Shown piece by piece: positions 21,572-32,456 of a DNA stretch of 64,000 nt. A program made the translations under genes and the position numbers. The stretch is from Ectobius pallidus. Taxonomy: Eukaryota; Arthropoda; Insecta; Blattodea; Ectobiidae. Position 1 is the first letter of the stretch. Each line of letters starts with the position of its first letter. The notes beneath the pieces are model-generated. The model saw only the letters and a list, made by a program, of their open reading frames with translations. It had not been told where the DNA came from and did not search any database. The DNA is taken from contig CAXKWD010000007.1 in the NCBI GenBank assembly GCA_964059195.1, forward strand, positions 154,179,269 through 154,243,268, written 5' to 3'.

Positions 21572-22424
21572 TCTCTATATATATAAAAGGCTTTGTCCTG
21601 ACTGACTGAATGAATGACTGACTGAATGACAGGAATCAACGTACAGCCTAAACTATAACAGGTAGAGACTTGGAATTTTGACAGTACCTTCGTTTCATAA
21701 TGTAGGTGCTCACTAAGAAAGGATTTTGAAAAATTCTGATTCTAAATGCCAAAAATTAAATGTTTTTGAAAATACTTAATCCCTTCTTACATAGAATTAT
21801 CAATTCCAAATCACAGAATATATTGTTGCCAAATGGTATCAGGTGGGCTTGGAAAAAACAATTGAAATGCACTTTTGACAAATAAGAGAAGTTATCAAAA
21901 TAATTCATGTTATAAATAAATATTACAGAATGAAATCCACTAAAATAATGGAATCACATAACTTTCTCTACCCTGGACATAGAGAAAACAAAACGAGGTA
22001 TGGTAATGTGTATATTATTATATTACATCGCAGGTTTTTGGAGAGAAAAGTATGAAAGTGATAATGCTTTCTGTTTAATTTCATCTCCAAAACGACTTTA
22101 TGGTAACATAAGAGTGGGAAATTTCCCGCCTCGATATTACAATTTTATGTTACAGGAATTTCTGTTTCTTCTTATTTAAACCTCTACCAGGCTTGCTGTG
22201 CACTGTACAAGCGATGGGATGCAACATTCTAGATCCTCTATGAGTCATAAAAAACTATATCAAGCGTTTTCTGAGGGAATAGTTTGAGTGTAATAAGTCG
22301 TTCTTCCTATTTCAAATTATAAATGCCTATATAGGGACCTAGAATTTAAAATTGAAAATCCTTCATAAGTTAATTTCCAATTACAAAATACAAAACCCGG
22401 GCGACGCCGGGTCTTTTAACCTAG
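21572..22424 (+). mobile_element. Non-autonomous Helitron HB, complete ends
   Basis: Starts A|TCTCTATATATATAAAAGG and ends with the hairpin CCCGGGCGACGCCGGG (22396-22411), then TCTTTTAACCTAG|T. This is the canonical Helitron layout: 5' TC, 3' hairpin, CTRR terminus, insertion between A and T, no target duplication. Length 853 bp with no Rep/helicase frame. The 5' part has a (TGAC)n-like tract and CTTGGAATTTTGACAGTACC. Related sequence at 1-660, 47852-48815 and 61165-61457. Confidence 0.9.
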
Positions 22425-22957
22425 TCAGTTTATAATACTCTTGCTAGGACATCACCACCTGACTTTGTTTGAGCACATAAATTTATGTTTTTGATGACAG
22501 CTGCATCGTAATTATTTTAACAGAGCGTGGTTGGTTTGCTCGTAATCCAGAACGCTCTGTTATCTTGTTAAAAAAAAATGAAGTCCGCGCACCACACACC
22601 ATAAACATTAGCAATTACCGGAAGTAGTAAAAAGAACGGAATCCTCATAGAACTTTGGCAACTCTTCAGATAAAGCTACCGTAAACAGAAATAAACCAGA
22701 TTGTGGTGTTTATGAATATGCTCTGTGTCTGCTTCGTTTCTCGTTTCCTTATTTTAACGCTTTTGCGGTTAGTTTTTTCTTTAAACTGACAAGGAATCAC
22801 AGAGGGCGTGACCTCACTTAAATGAAAGACAAGCAAGACTTCGAGGGTGCAACAAGAATTAAATAAAATTACGGAAATATCTGATGTATTACACTTTCTA
22901 CCTTAAGTATGGGTAACGCAGAAATTTTATTTCTGATTTAAGCTATTTGTAATTTAA
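22425..22957. other. Spacer with a small perfect-stem hairpin
   Basis: TAACAGAGCG and CGCTCTGTTA (22518-22566) form a 10-bp stem. No gene was seen. Confidence 0.4.
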
Positions 22958-23380
22958 CTAGGAGGTGCCCGTGGCTTCGCCACGATAATTCCTTTAAAAA
23001 TTAAAAATTAAGAGTATAATAATTATTAAAGCATTATATTTATTAACACTTGCACGCGAATCATTCATAAACTAAGCCATTAATAATTAATGAAACAGCT
23101 AAAATTCCTGCTTTAGAGTACATTCCACGAAATGAAAGCGCCCCCTGTGAAAACTATATCAGAATCGATTATGCAGTTCCAAAGAACCTGTGGACACATA
23201 ATACGTATTGTTGGCATGAATATGATGTGAATTTTATTTTATCAATTCAGTGTAATTTTCAGAAATTATACAATGTTTCAAGGGAAGGAATGGTTTGTTT
23301 GGATTATTATTATCAGCGATATTTCAAGAGATAAAACCATCAATATTTTACAGCTGTTGCCCCCGGCTTCGCCCGCCATT
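22958..23380 (-). mobile_element. Helitron HA-like 3' end and adjoining fragment
   Basis: A|CTAG at 22958 followed by GCCCGTGGCTTCGCCACG is an inverted Helitron 3' terminus (hairpin plus CTAG). The adjoining TTAAAAATTAAGAGTATAAT block is shared with the HA copies at 31821 and 62518. A second, degraded hairpin (GCCCCCGGCTTCGCCCG) lies at 23360. No matching 5' TC end was identified. Confidence 0.6.
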
Positions 23381-23639
23381 ATTAATTGACTCCAGGATTT
23401 TTAAGAAAATTACACTGGCAGATTATTAAAAATGTTTGTGGTTCAGAGCTATGAAAATTGTAAGCAAAAATAAAATTAGAATATTTGTTTATTGTGTTCA
23501 TTCACTTAGGCCTTATGTAATAAAGAAAGGTTTTCCTTCCTAATTTTGTAGTCGTCATGAAAGTTTAGACTGTGAGAGACGAACATCGCCGAGTATACCC
23601 GATGTCTCACGAAGCGGGCAAGCAAGCACGCTATTTAGG

Positions 23640-24060
23640 GCCGTTGAATTGTATAAGAGTAGATTGCATGGGGGCAAACAGCCATTTTATGATAAACACA
23701 CATTTTTGTCCTTCAAAAGGACACAAATTACATAGCATAATTTTGGTCCACGCTTCTATAACTCAATGATCAGAAAGCATCCTGATCTCTCAGCATACTC
23801 CACTGTTAAATGTAATAGATATGTAAAGCATTTGCTGAAATTTTTTAACTGTTTAAGACATTTTTGTTTCATTCCTTTTTTTGTATTTATGTTTAACTTT
23901 TTTTTTACTTTTTTAATTAGTTAATCACATTTTTTTATACGCTCTGTTTCTTTGTCTCTCCTCTTTCTTCACTTTGATAATTTTGAAACTGCACCCGAGC
24001 ACGAGCAGTCTTGCTCATTCGGGTGTATTTCTAAATGTTAATATTTATTGTACTTCAATA
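23640..24060 (+). pseudogene. LINE C-terminal fragment and 3' UTR
   Basis: The frame around 23690-23830 reads DKHTFLSFKRTQIT, a stop, then HNFGPRFYNSMIRKHPDLSA and YVKHLLKFF. This resembles the last segment of non-LTR (jockey/CR1-like) reverse transcriptase proteins. A GC-rich hairpin (ACCCGAGCACGAGC...CATTCGGGTG) near 23993-24030 is a plausible 3' UTR structure. The rest of the element is absent. Confidence 0.45.
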
Positions 24061-24784
24061 ATATTATTAATCACGTAAGATTAACCTATCTTTCGTTTCC
24101 TTTTTTAAAAAGCAGTTGTAATTATTTTTTAAATTTGTACTTTTTCTGCTTTACTTTACTTGTATAAATATGCATTTATATTTCTAAAAATAAAAATGAA
24201 TAATAGGCTAAAGAAAATAGTTTAAAAAAATTTAAGGTCAAGCTCTTGGATTCCTGTAAGATATTCAAAGAGAATAAGACACTTCCTCTCCCTTGCATTA
24301 TCATTTTGCAAACTTCACTTTTTTCCTATTCACATAAAAACCTGTTCAAAATTAATACCTATTAGCTGAGGAATTGCGCTATAAATCGTCATGTCTGAGG
24401 TTTGAGCCTTAATGGGGTCGTTTGGCTTTTTCAAAAGCCTGATCCTATAACTGGCATTATTGCTCTGGGTCGACTCAACGTTTAAGAGAATATACCAGAA
24501 GCAATCCTAAGAGTAAAGACAGACCACCTTACTACATTAATGTGACAAATATCTAAAAATCTGGACGCATCAACCTCCCGGAACCGAACGTCTGGATTTT
24601 TAGGCCATATAGAAAACGCATTTCTTTATAATGTAAACATGGCTTGTGCCTGTATATGCCCTTTTTAGGCATATTCTTGTCCCCCGTGGTCTTTTTGGCT
24701 AACTTGTAAATTTTCGTTTCGATATCTCGAAATTTAGAGGTTTGGCGCCATTTCCAAGAATGGAGAACATTTCATACTTTAGGC
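24061..24784. other. Unclassified intron 3 sequence
   Basis: No supported gene. Its right part appears continuous with 25326-25605 and 26079 onward once the two MITEs below are removed. Confidence 0.4.
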
Positions 24785-25325
24785 CAGCGGTTCCCAACCG
24801 GTGAGTCGCGACCCACTAGTGGGTCGCCGAAGGGTTACAGGTGGGTCGCGACTCGATCCTAAAACTATCAGAAACCATCGAATAAACCATCAGAAAAGAT
24901 CAGAATAATCGAAACAAATCAAATTGTGTTTTGATTGTTTCCTAGGTTCTTTGCGAACTTTTATAATTGTAGTTTTGATCTTCACCTAGGAACACTTGTT
25001 AGTGAGTATGAAACCACTTGTTGCATATATTTCAAACATATATATATATAGTTAAATAAATAATTGTTTTGCTACAAAGTGATTATATTTTGTCAACCAC
25101 TTTCAAATCAGAACATAAATTGTTTATTAATAATCAATCCGTATCATCAAAAAAGCATATATAAGCTTATATAATATATTTGCAATATTTTATGATAAAT
25201 TATATATACATAATGAAGGAATACGATACAAACAAGGTTTTTTACTCCACCATGGACCGATGGACCGTGGAGGTATTCCGATAAGGAAAGGTGGGTCGCC
25301 AGCTGAAAAATGTTGGGAACCACTG
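24785..25325. mobile_element. hAT MITE with 8-bp target duplication
   Basis: Starts CAGCGGTTCCCAACCGGTGA and ends TGTTGGGAACCACTG, with GTGGGTCGCGAC-type subterminal blocks. The exact 8-bp duplication CTTTAGGC lies at 24777-24784 and 25326-25333. The CAGNGGTTCCCAAC terminus and 8-bp duplication are classic for hAT elements. Non-coding, 541 bp. Confidence 0.95.
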
Positions 25326-25605
25326 CTTTAGGCGATTATAATAGAAATAATCAAGAACTGTCGACAAAGCCCCACACCCTTGGCAGTTCTAAATGGTGCA
25401 GATATATTGAAGGATTGGAATCCTGGACTCAAGGAACTTTTTTCACAGAAACCCAAAAGTATAAATTCAAGTTTCAAAATCCAGTCCTAGCAAATAATGA
25501 TATTTTCTCAACATGGCGGAGTTGGAGTATGCGGTTCATATTTCGGTTCTTATGAACCATTACAAAAAAAATCTCCTTAAGTTTCTTTGAATGTAAACCT
25601 ACAAC
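25326..25605. other. Older sequence between two hAT MITEs
   Basis: An 81-codon frame reads out of the left MITE here. With both MITEs removed, an alternative frame is only partly open (NVNLQPISTVKLNTAKENDI spans the second junction). No family is recognised; it may be an older element or chance. Confidence 0.3.
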
Positions 25606-26078
25606 CAGTGCTTTAGTTGGAAAATATTTTTTGGGGGTACTCATCTTAATTCAAAATTTTCCATATCGCCTCATACTGAATGTAATCCTTCGGTTGACAT
25701 TTTCTGCATGCAGTTTCTTCTGCTGACCTATTGCCTCCTTGTAGTCATGACCTATCGTATGGAGCAGGATCAAAAACGTCTAGTGGTGGTCCCACACATT
25801 TTATGAAAACAAGGTGGCTAGCCAACATGTGATCTAAGGAGAAAGTAAATGTAGAAACGCGCACGAAGGTGAAGATTAGAACGCATATCTGTGGCGAATT
25901 TAATAGTGCTTGTCATTTTTGGTATTGAATTAGACATTTAATAAGTATTTTAGGACAATCTCGTTCCTGTACTGCCAGTACGACGTACCGGAGCACATAT
26001 TTTTCCCGGTATGGTAGAAGGAATATAATTTTATACCGGTACGCAGTACCGGTGCGTACCGGCCCAACTAAAGCACTG
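25606..26078. mobile_element. Second hAT-like MITE
   Basis: Starts CAGTGCTTTAGTTGG and ends CCAACTAAAGCACTG. The exact 8-bp duplication CCTACAAC is at 25598-25605 and 26079-26086. The right half contains repeated TACCGGTAC/GTACCGG motifs. Non-coding, 473 bp. Confidence 0.95.
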
Positions 26079-26600
26079 CCTACAACCAATTTCCACTGTT
26101 AAACTGAATACTGCTAAGGAAAATGACATAAGGAATCTCTTCAGATAACTCACTGAAGAAGTAAGTTGGTTTGGAGACATATTCTCCAGAGCAAATCAAT
26201 AAGGTCAGAGAGAAGCAGGAGCAAATTCTGATTGAAGTGATGGACATTGATCTGTAGACATAAAGCGTAATGTATTGTTTGTTTCATTGAACTGCTATAG
26301 AAATCTGCACTGGACGTTTAAGTTTGTATTCACTTAACTTTTCCAGTTATCATTAAACATTAAAAAGTAAATGTCCAAAGTAAATTTTAGTATGAACTAT
26401 CATATTACATATTCACGCAGACTTATATGTAAAAAGGGCGTAAAAGAGCACATTTTATAACATATATATTTATTAATACGTACTAACAAATGTTAATAGC
26501 AACAAATTATTAATAGTACAACTTTAATTTTGTTTTATCTTTCAATTTTTCAACCCAAATTATTCTATAAAAAAATTCTTTTTTCTGTTTTTTTAAATTA
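26079..26600. other. Intron 3 spacer
   Basis: No supported feature. Confidence 0.4.
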
Positions 26601-27090
26601 CTATATACACCTCTGAACCTAGAGCTACGTAAAAACCTGGTGAAGTGTTATATTTGGAGTATTGCTTTGTATGGATCAGAGACATGGACTTTGAAGAAAT
26701 TAGAGAAGAAATATTTAGAAAGTTTTGAAATGTGGTGCTGGAGACAGATAGAAAATATAAAGTGGATGGACATGGTGACAAACGAAGAGGTTCTGAGTAG
26801 AGTGGGTGAGAAGAAGTCAATCATACACACAATTCGTCAGAGGAAAGCAAACTGGGTTGGGCACATTCTCAGAAGGAACTGCTTATTACATGATGTCGTA
26901 GAAGGAAGATTGGAGGGTACAACTAGACTTGGAAGAAGAAGAATTCAGCTGTTGGACGATTTAAGGGAAAAGCGGAAATATTGGATGCTGAAGGAGGAAG
27001 CAGAGGATAGACAGTTTTGGAAAACAAAATTCGCGTACCAAGTTTGAAAACCTGCCGGAAGGCAGAATACTTACTACCTACTACCATTGG
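26601..27090 (+). pseudogene. LINE reverse transcriptase C-terminus, open frame
   Basis: Open from 26601 to the stop at 27047, about 148 codons. Motifs: KCYIWSIALYGSETWTLKKL, then FEMWCWRQIENIKWMD, then HTIRQRKANWVGHILRRNCL. These are hallmark C-terminal segments of non-LTR reverse transcriptases (LYGSETW; R..WxGHxxRRN). The polymerase YxDD core is missing, so it is 5'-truncated and inactive, but the surviving part has no frameshift and may be relatively young. The 3' end has CCTGCCGGAAGGCAGAATAC and a TACTACC-type tail. Confidence 0.85.
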
Positions 27091-27149
27091 TTAATGATGC
27101 AAAATTATTTTATATACGATATATACATTGTACTCATACATATATAATT

Positions 27150-27940
27150 ACTTCCTCTGCCCGTACCATAGGTACTATAGGAAGAGGAAGTATTGTTTTC
27201 GATCCCAAAATTCGAAGTTGAGTTATTAGCATATATGCAAATTTCAAGGCCCCCTGAACCCAAAAATACTATTTTTGGAAACATGTCTGTGTGTCTGTGT
27301 GTCTGTCTGTCTGTCTGTCTGTGAACAGCCTAGCTCAGAAACGGAAAATCGTATGAAAACAAAATTTCGTATTTGGGTCAAGTACCTTCTGAAGATGTGT
27401 GCCCAAGATTGGCGACAAGTTTCTCTTATTTTTAAGGGGACTTTACATGAAGAAATTTTCGTTTTTCGCGATTTTCTCGAAAACGGCTCTAACGATTTTC
27501 TTTCACTTTTGCAAAAGTGTAGCTTATAGTGAGGGCCAAAACGTTTATTTGAAACTTTTTTCGAAACAATTCTCTGAAGGTAGTTACAAGCCACCCACTG
27601 TTCACCCACTGTTTGTAGAAAGTTTGTGTTGCGTGGTGAACAATTGAATACGTGCTCTTTCACGGCCTCTTATTCTTATAAGAATGAAGTGAGAAAGACA
27701 TATTGGAGGGAAATATTCGACACAGTTCGGAAATTATTCTTAACGACGGAAGTTTCAGTAAATGTCTGCAGTCACTTGTTTTTGTTTAGTTTGTTATATA
27801 GTCTGCATTTTTATTAGTCGCATCATTTTCAAAGAAGAGGTTATCAGGTATTTATTGTATAGTTAGCGTTAAATTGTGTCTTGCGTTTCTTTACAAGGAT
27901 ATGTGAATACTGGTTAACTTCTATTTGGGTAGAGGAAGTT
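27150..27940 (+). mobile_element. Repeat family F, copy 1
   Basis: Starts ACTTCCTCTGCCCGTACCAT and ends GGGTAGAGGAAGTTAT, so the termini are inverted. The left terminus is also a self-contained palindrome (TTCCTCTGCCCGTACC...GAAGAGGAAG). An internal (GTCT)n tract is followed by CAAAATTTCGTATTTGGGTC. Copies 2 and 3 are at 42185-43006 and 43158-43949. The overlapping open frames on both strands are repeat translations. Confidence 0.85.
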
Positions 27941-27989
27941 ATGTAACTTTCACATCAGATTTTGTTTGTTTGTAATATAGGGCCTACTG

Positions 27990-30256
27990 GGTCATTCCAT
28001 GCCAAATCATCACAGCTCCCAACCCGACCATCTCAGATTTACATGAAATTCGGTAAGAAGTTAAAATACATGAAGTTGTACACACACGCAAAATTTTACC
28101 CCTCAGTGATTTACGATATTCATACAGCAGGGTTGCAAACATGACAACAATTGTAAAATTTTCCCTTGCATGCTCTGCAAAAATAAATCATAACTTTACT
28201 TCTAATTGAGGTAGAATCTTCATGTTGGTCTCATTTTGAAGCTAAAGGTACATAGTTTTCATTAAAAATAGTTGCATTTCAAAATATTAATTTTTTCATT
28301 CCAAGGTCAAAAGGTGTAACCTTTGACCTTGAGTATCTAAGAAACTGTACCTTTAATTTTATTGAAGAAAAGATATGTTAGGCAGTTAAATGCATTCTAT
28401 CTATGGTACAAATTTCATTTTGGGATGGCTTTGGGAACAGGAGAAAAAAATTTCCCTATAATATAAAGTCACATGGATGACTCACTCACTCACTCACTGA
28501 CATTAATTTTTGCCCAATTTTAGATGAGCTAGAAACTTGAAATTTGGTACACGTATAGCATTTAGGCTGTAAACCACATAAAAATTCCAAAAAGGTTATT
28601 TTTTTATTTTTAGCCCTAAAAACCCCCCGAAAAGCGCTCGGCTCGGCTCACTGACATTAATGTTTGGTCACTTCCAGATGAGCCAGAAACTTGAAATTTG
28701 ATACACTTTTAGGCTTTTTAAATTTTAGGCTGTAAACCACAGGAAAATTCCAAAAAGTTAATATTTTAATTATTTTTAGCCCTAAAAACTCCAGAGAAAA
28801 GGCTCGGCTCTGCTCACTGACATTAATGTTCACCCACTTCCAGATGAGCTAGAAACTTGAAATTTGGTACACGTATAGCGTTTAGGCAGTAAACCATAGG
28901 GAAATTCAAAAAAAAAAAAATTTAAATTGTGTGGGTTTCTGCCTCGCGGCAGCTGCAGCTCTAACTCTTGGCCGATTGGGTGAAATATCTAAAAATTAAA
29001 AAAATTAACTTTTTGGAATTTTTCTGTGGTTTACAGCCTGAAAGCTACATGTGTACCAAATTTCAAGTTTCTAGCTTATCTGGAAGTGAACAAACATTAA
29101 TGTCAGTGAGCCGAGCCGAGCCCTTTTTCGGGAGTTTTTAGGGCTAAAAATTAAAAAAAAATAAACCTTTGGAATTTTCGTGTGGTTTACAGCCTAAAAG
29201 CTATAAGTGTACCAAATTTCAAGTCTCTAGCTCATCTGGAAGTGGGCAAACATTAATGTCAGTGAGCCGACCCAAGCCCTTTTCGGGGGGGTTTTTAGGG
29301 CTACAAATTTAAAACAAAACTTTTTTGGAATTTTCCTGTGGTTTACAGCCTAAATGCTATACGTGTACCAAATTTCAAGTTTCTAGCTCATCTGGAAGTG
29401 GGTAAACATTAATGTCAGTGAGTAGAGCCGAGTCCTTTTTCGGGAGTTTTTAGGGCTAGAAATAATAAAAAAATTAACATTTTGGAATTTTCCTGTGGTT
29501 TACAGCCTAAAATTTAAAAAGCCTAAAAGTGTATCAAATTTCAAGTTTCTGGCTCATCTGGAAGTGGTCAAACATTAATGTCAGTGAGCCGAGCCGAGCC
29601 CTTTTTCGGGGGGTTTTTAGGGCTAAAAATAAAATAAATAACCTTTTTGGAATTTGTATATGGTTTACAGCCTAAACGTTATACGTGTACCAAATTTAAA
29701 GTTTCTAGTTAATCTGAAAGTGGGCAAACATTAATGTCAATGAGTGAGTGAGTGAGTCAGCCATGTGGCTTTTTATTATAGGGAAATTTTTTTCTCCTGT
29801 TCCCAAAGCCATCCCAAAATGAAATTTGTACCATAGATAGAATGCATTTAACTGCCTAATATATCTTTTCTTCAATAAAATTAAAGATACAGTTTCTTAG
29901 ATACTCAAGGTCGAAGGTTACACCTTTTGACCTTGGAATGAAAAAATTAATATTTTGAAATGCAACTATTTTTAATGAAAACTATGTCTTTAGCTTCAAA
30001 ATGAGACCAACATGAAGGTTCTACCTCAATTAGAAGTAAAGTTATGATTTATTTTTGCAGAGCATGCAAGGGAAAATTTTACAATTGTTGTCATGTTTGC
30101 AACCCTGCTGTATGAATATCGTAAATCACTGAGGGGTAAAATTTTGCGTGTGTGTACAACTTCATGTATTTTAACTTCTTACCGAATTTCATGTAAATCT
30201 GAGATGGTCGGGTTGGAAATTACACTTTTTTTGTGATGATTTGGCATGGAATGACC
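27990..30256. mobile_element. 2.27-kb foldback element G
   Basis: Begins GGTCATTCCATGCCAAATCA and ends TGATTTGGCATGGAATGACC. CTACTG flanks it at 27984-27989 and 30257-30262. The outer arms (~500 bp each) are near-perfect inverses. Inside them are direct arrays of a ~165-bp unit: about three forward units (28495-28920) and five inverted units (29000-29760), around a short asymmetric centre (28925-28985, TGCCTCGCGGCAGCTGCAGC). No transposase frame was seen. The sequence to the right (AAATAGTATTTTCTGTTGG) matches the flank of F copy 2, so G landed beside F. Confidence 0.92.
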
Positions 30257-30262
30257 CTACTG

Positions 30263-30620
30263 TGCATTGATGTATTAAATGCTAAAATAGAAATAGTATT
30301 TTCTGTTGGTGAAATAATGTAAATAATGAAATGTAATAATGTATGTAACAATAAACAAAAAATAATAAACAAACAAAAAAAATATATTTTTTCTGGATAA
30401 AACGATACTTACACCCACTGTAAAGGGTTTTATTCTGTTAATTCCAAAACTATTGTCACCTTTATTATATACTTTAAAAAATAAATCATTAACACAGGTT
30501 TTCAACGACATGTAAACATTTCTAATGTGATTTTCTAAAAACATGGTTTTTTTCTTACATAGGCCCTTTAGACTTATAACTCCTCAATTATAACCACAGA
30601 AGGGAAAATTAATTAATCAA
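30263..30620. other. Right flank of F element, then spacer
   Basis: 30280-30360 is the reverse complement of 42060-42160, which lies at the same side of F copy 2. F may therefore be part of a longer repeat. Confidence 0.5.
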
Positions 30621-30685
30621 AAGGTAAAAATGTTTGCCAGTGCCAGAGGATAAATAATAAATTATGGTTTTCATAAATCTAGCCT

Positions 30686-30904
30686 GTTAAGGCAGAAGTC
30701 AAAACATATTATTTTTTAGGAGAGACTTTTATTTACACATTATCTCATTTTAATTTTTTTTACTGATGCTCTTTTGCCTTGACTTTTCTTCTAGACTGTT
30801 AAGGCAAAAATATATTTTTTTTCAAACGGGACCTTTTTTTTTTACACAGTGTAATTTACTTATCTCGTTTTCACAAATTTTGACTTGTACTCTTTTGCCT
30901 TAAC
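30686..30904 (+). repeat. Two ~110-bp tandem units
   Basis: CTGTTAAGGCAGAAGTC...CTCTTTTGCCTTGAC (30686) is followed by CTGTTAAGGCAAAAATA...CTCTTTTGCCTTAAC (30795). Each unit ends with the inverse of its own start (TTAAGGCA/TGCCTTAA-like). Confidence 0.6.
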
Positions 30905-30910
30905 CCTTAA

Positions 30911-31350
30911 CTGTGCTTGTGGGGTCTGTGAAACCCCTCCACTCTTTTGTTTTGTAATATTTCACGAGTTAAACATGAGATGTCGTTGAGGCTTTTTGTA
31001 ATCTTAGAACCGTTGCTGGAAGTGATGTGCATTATTGGCGCTGAAAAGTGAAATATGATAGTTTTTAACCGTTTGGACCCCATGAGCATGTTGTATTTGT
31101 CTACAGAGAGACATAAAAACTAAAAATTGGTGTGAAAATGGGTGTTATTTCTGTGTTTAGCCGATTTCTCATTATGGAAGTGACAATTGTTAACAACCTT
31201 CTTTAACCATTAGCAATTCTGTATTTTTTTCATAATATTATGGTTTATAAATAATATTTGTTTTATTTTACCTTTTTATTATTATTATTTTCATTTAGGG
31301 TATATAAGACCCCACCAGCATATTAGCGCAACCTGAAAACACCAGCATAG
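30911..31350. mobile_element. piggyBac-like MITE
   Basis: TTAA at 30907-30910 and 31351-31354 flanks inverted ends CTGTGCTTGTGGGGTC and rc CTATGCTGGTG. A further inner GTGGGGTC/GACCCCAC pair is present. TTAA target duplications are the known signature of piggyBac elements. No transposase frame; 440 bp. Confidence 0.75.
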
Positions 31351-31354
31351 TTAA

Positions 31355-31709
31355 GTGTTCAGTCTAGAAATAAGGGTATTGAAATAATACGGGATGGTGA
31401 TCATATAGAAAGTTTAGTTTCTTTGTAAAAACAAAGAACATTTCTCTGTTTCATTTGTATATTATAATTAGACTACATGTTTTCATCCTCGCAGATGCCA
31501 AGGAAACCACGAGCGACGCTTTTTTCCCATTCATTTGTCGCACAGCGTTGCTAGGATACTAATTGCCTCGACTGTCTTTTCAAGAAACAACGTCCCTTCA
31601 TCTCTATGAATTACTCAAGTGAACGATCTTACCTAATGACCTCGTTACAGCAAATGCTCTTAAGGTATTCATGCACAACTACCACTAATACTTCAAGAGG
31701 ACTCCATTA
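31355..31709. other. No supported feature
   Basis: Contains an acceptor-like CATCCTCGCAG at 31496 followed by about 22 open codons, but no matching donor. Confidence 0.35.
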
Positions 31710-31820
31710 TTATAAAAAAGGAGAAATGAAAATACAAGTACTGAATAAATCTAGAGTAGGGACATAAGTACATAGTATGTACTATCGTATTACGATACAA
31801 CTTCTGAATACATCTATACA
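31710..31820 (+). repeat. Detached units of the TCTAGAATAAGGAGAAAC minisatellite
   Basis: AAGGAGAAATGAAAATACAA and AATAAATCTAGAG match the ~40-bp unit of the array at 33450-33875. The Helitron pair and a LINE separate the two parts. Confidence 0.65.
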
Positions 31821-32456
31821 TCTATATTAATAAAAGGAAGTGTCTGTCCTCCGTCTGTCTGTCCGCGATGCCCAGCGAAATCTACTCAACGCAGAGATCT
31901 AAAATTTTATACATAGGCGGACTGAAGGGTCGAAAAATGCACCTCGAAGCCGGAATTTTAATTTTCGCTTTCGTTCGTGAGTTATGAGTGAAAAATGAGC
32001 AAAAACGTGCAATTTTTGCATTTTCGAAGCATCAGTTTCAGTAATAAATTTCAATATAAAATCACTTACAGTTGGCTTTGGCTATTTTTGTCATCATACC
32101 TCATACCTTGGAAATAAAAGCAACGCGATCGCTTGATTTTGTTAGTCCATCCTAGACGATTCATTTGTTTAGAGTGTCAAGGCCCACAGACATATGAAAT
32201 TTTCAACCTACACGGAAGAAGGATAATCAACCCTAAATATGGTCAAACATTGTTCGTTTTGAACGAAACTCACTATACAGGGGTGTTCTGGGCCATGGAA
32301 CTCGAATCTGAGGTCGCTTTTACCAGGCGACGCTATCTAATCATGGTATGTAATTCACGTGATTTAGGTGTTAATAAATATAATGATTGAACTATTATGC
32401 TCTTAATTTTTAATTTTTGAAATAATTATCGCGGGGAAGCCGCGGGCACATGCTAA
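31821..32456 (+). mobile_element. Non-autonomous Helitron HA, first of a tandem pair
   Basis: Starts A|TCTATATTAATAAAAGGAAG, has the (GTCT)n tract and AAATCTACTCAACGCAGAGA near the 5' end, and ends with the hairpin CGCGGGGAAGCCGCGGGCAC then ATGCTAA. The 5' TC, 3' hairpin and CTRR match Helitron rules. The 85-codon open frame inside (32133-32390) is not conserved between copies. Confidence 0.88.

Noticed and set aside
27244..27663. 139-codon minus-strand frame and overlapping plus-strand frames
   Set aside because: They lie in the F repeat and its (GTCT)n tract; equivalent frames occur on both strands of the other copies.
31497..31570. Acceptor-like CATCCTCGCAG followed by ~22 open codons
   Set aside because: In phase with exon 3, but it ends in a stop with no donor or polyadenylation context; weaker than exon 4 at 47741.
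32133..32390. 85-codon frame in the Helitron pair
   Set aside because: Not kept open in the neighbouring copy or the inverted copies; no Rep or helicase motif.
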